64,000 bases of DNA from Sphagnum compactum. Lineage: Eukaryota > Bryophyta > Sphagnopsida > Sphagnales. The translations under genes were made by a program, and so were the position numbers. This document shows, piece by piece, positions 63,001 through 64,000 of this stretch. The notes under the pieces were generated by a model that did no database searches, was not told the origin of the DNA, and saw only the letters and a list, made by a program, of their open reading frames with translations. Within the stretch, counting starts at the first letter, position 1. Each line of letters begins with the position of its first letter. The DNA is taken from NCBI GenBank assembly GCA_965153455.1, contig OZ234495.1, forward strand, positions 11,218,875 to 11,282,874, in the 5' to 3' direction.

Positions 63001-64000
63001 CCATGGGCAATCTCTTAATTTCATGTCATTTGTCCTTTCAACAATGAACTTGGTTATGGGTTAAATAGTCCACTTGAAAAAAATTTAAAAATACAAATCC
63101 TTTATTAAGACATGGATGAATTATATTTCAATATTCATTAGATTTCCATGTGAGTGCTACAATTAACACCAAAATTGAAACTTAGTATCCCTTAAACAAA
63201 GGGTCAATAATATAACACATCATCAAGTTAATAAAACTTGAACATGTACCTTAATCATGCAATCTCAATGATTATGGGGGTAATTGTTTATGCACAACTA
63301 CATCACATAGTTGTGCATAATTAACTACTTCACATGCATCAAGTTTATCAATAATGTCCACTTTTCATAAACTTTCAATAAAGTTCATCATTCATTGTCC
63401 AACTTTTATCCATCATGGATATTTCAAATTCACTTAAGAAGGTTTTATCGACAATGAACCTCAAGTATGATTCCATTGGACCTTTGTTGGCCTAGCCCTT
63501 TAAATAAATACAAATGCATTAGTGCAACATTTTTTTGTTTAAGGAAGACCCATATGAGGAATGACCTTGCAACATCACCATATTCACCTTGTATCATGTT
63601 ACAATATTTTCATATTATTAAAAAAATAATGTGTACATGCTTGTTACTTCATGTTCATGTATATGTATTTATGGATGGTTGGAATGTGTTTGAAAGCTTG
63701 TTATGTTGTAAGTTTGTCACAAACTAACCATACTTCATAGGTATGTATAAACTTTGTGCGATATCTAGTTTTCATAGGTTCATACAAAAATCACATGAAT
63801 TCCATGTTATGGTTAATATGAATGATGTTTTTATATATTTGATATCTTAAATATTCAAACAAATGAAACATTGTTTTTGAATGACATATGTGAATGCTCA
63901 TATTTAATACACAAAAATTGCATAGTTTTATGTAAAATTATGTTATGATAATTGCATGCATTTAGTTAAAATGTAAATTGTACATGTTTCATATCAAAAC
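60002..64000. other. Intergenic DNA, no gene seen
   Basis: AT-rich to the window end. A perfect 25-bp tandem duplication (TATGACAACATATATGACTA then TGTAT) lies at 62236-62285. Frames such as 61820-62101 and 63467-63727 show no motif. Confidence 0.5.

Noticed and set aside
1-64000. Bacterial-type features such as operons, CRISPR arrays or ribosome-binding sites
   Set aside because: Spliced genes, SINE, LINE and satellite sequences show this is plant nuclear DNA; the tandem repeats lack the regular repeat-spacer form of CRISPR.

Overview
This is a window of land-plant nuclear DNA. It is strongly AT-rich and CpG-poor, with degraded transposon fragments and many diverged repeats. It holds two intron-bearing genes whose splice sites and phases can be followed base by base. 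The species cannot be named from the sequence. An R2R3-MYB of the GAMYB class with a miR159/319-type target site marks a land plant. Short introns (about 0.1-0.7 kb), a transposase-like family I associate with seed-free plants and gymnosperms, and a TPR protein resembling a ciliary family make a seed-free (flagellate-sperm) plant my preferred but unproven guess.

Layout. 0-6.3 kb: AT-rich intergenic DNA with a tRNA-like SINE signal, a 480-bp tandem duplication and a ~160-bp tandem array. 6.3-6.7 kb: a double-hairpin repeat with a TATA-like box, just upstream of the first gene. 7.2-12.0 kb (+): a TPR-protein gene, ten exons, 477 codons. 12.0-13.4 kb: the gap between two convergent genes. 13.4-15.75 kb (-): a GAMYB-like gene, four coding exons, 534 codons, with a CpG-rich, simple-repeat-rich 5' flank to about 17 kb. 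17-34 kb: intergenic, with more hairpin copies, a TAGCCA-type dispersed repeat and a LINE fragment (32.9-33.9 kb). 34-38 kb: less AT-rich unassigned DNA with a hairpin copy, a MITE-like inverted repeat and one exon-like stretch. 41-54 kb: a transposon and satellite graveyard with a degraded unknown ORF, two tandem-repeat families, two copies of a GC-richer LTR-like repeat, and a broken transposase-like gene. 54-64 kb: AT-rich DNA with a minisatellite, a second tRNA-like signal and a gag-like (LINE ORF1) fragment.

How parts may work together: GAMYB proteins control gibberellin-linked and male reproductive development, and the MYB mRNA carries its own microRNA-repression site. The TPR gene lies tail-to-tail with it. 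If the ciliary resemblance holds, a male-development regulator sits beside a possible sperm-flagellum gene; that link is inference. The most unusual sequence signal is a family of ~100-bp foldbacks (four copies) whose arms differ between copies in matching positions.
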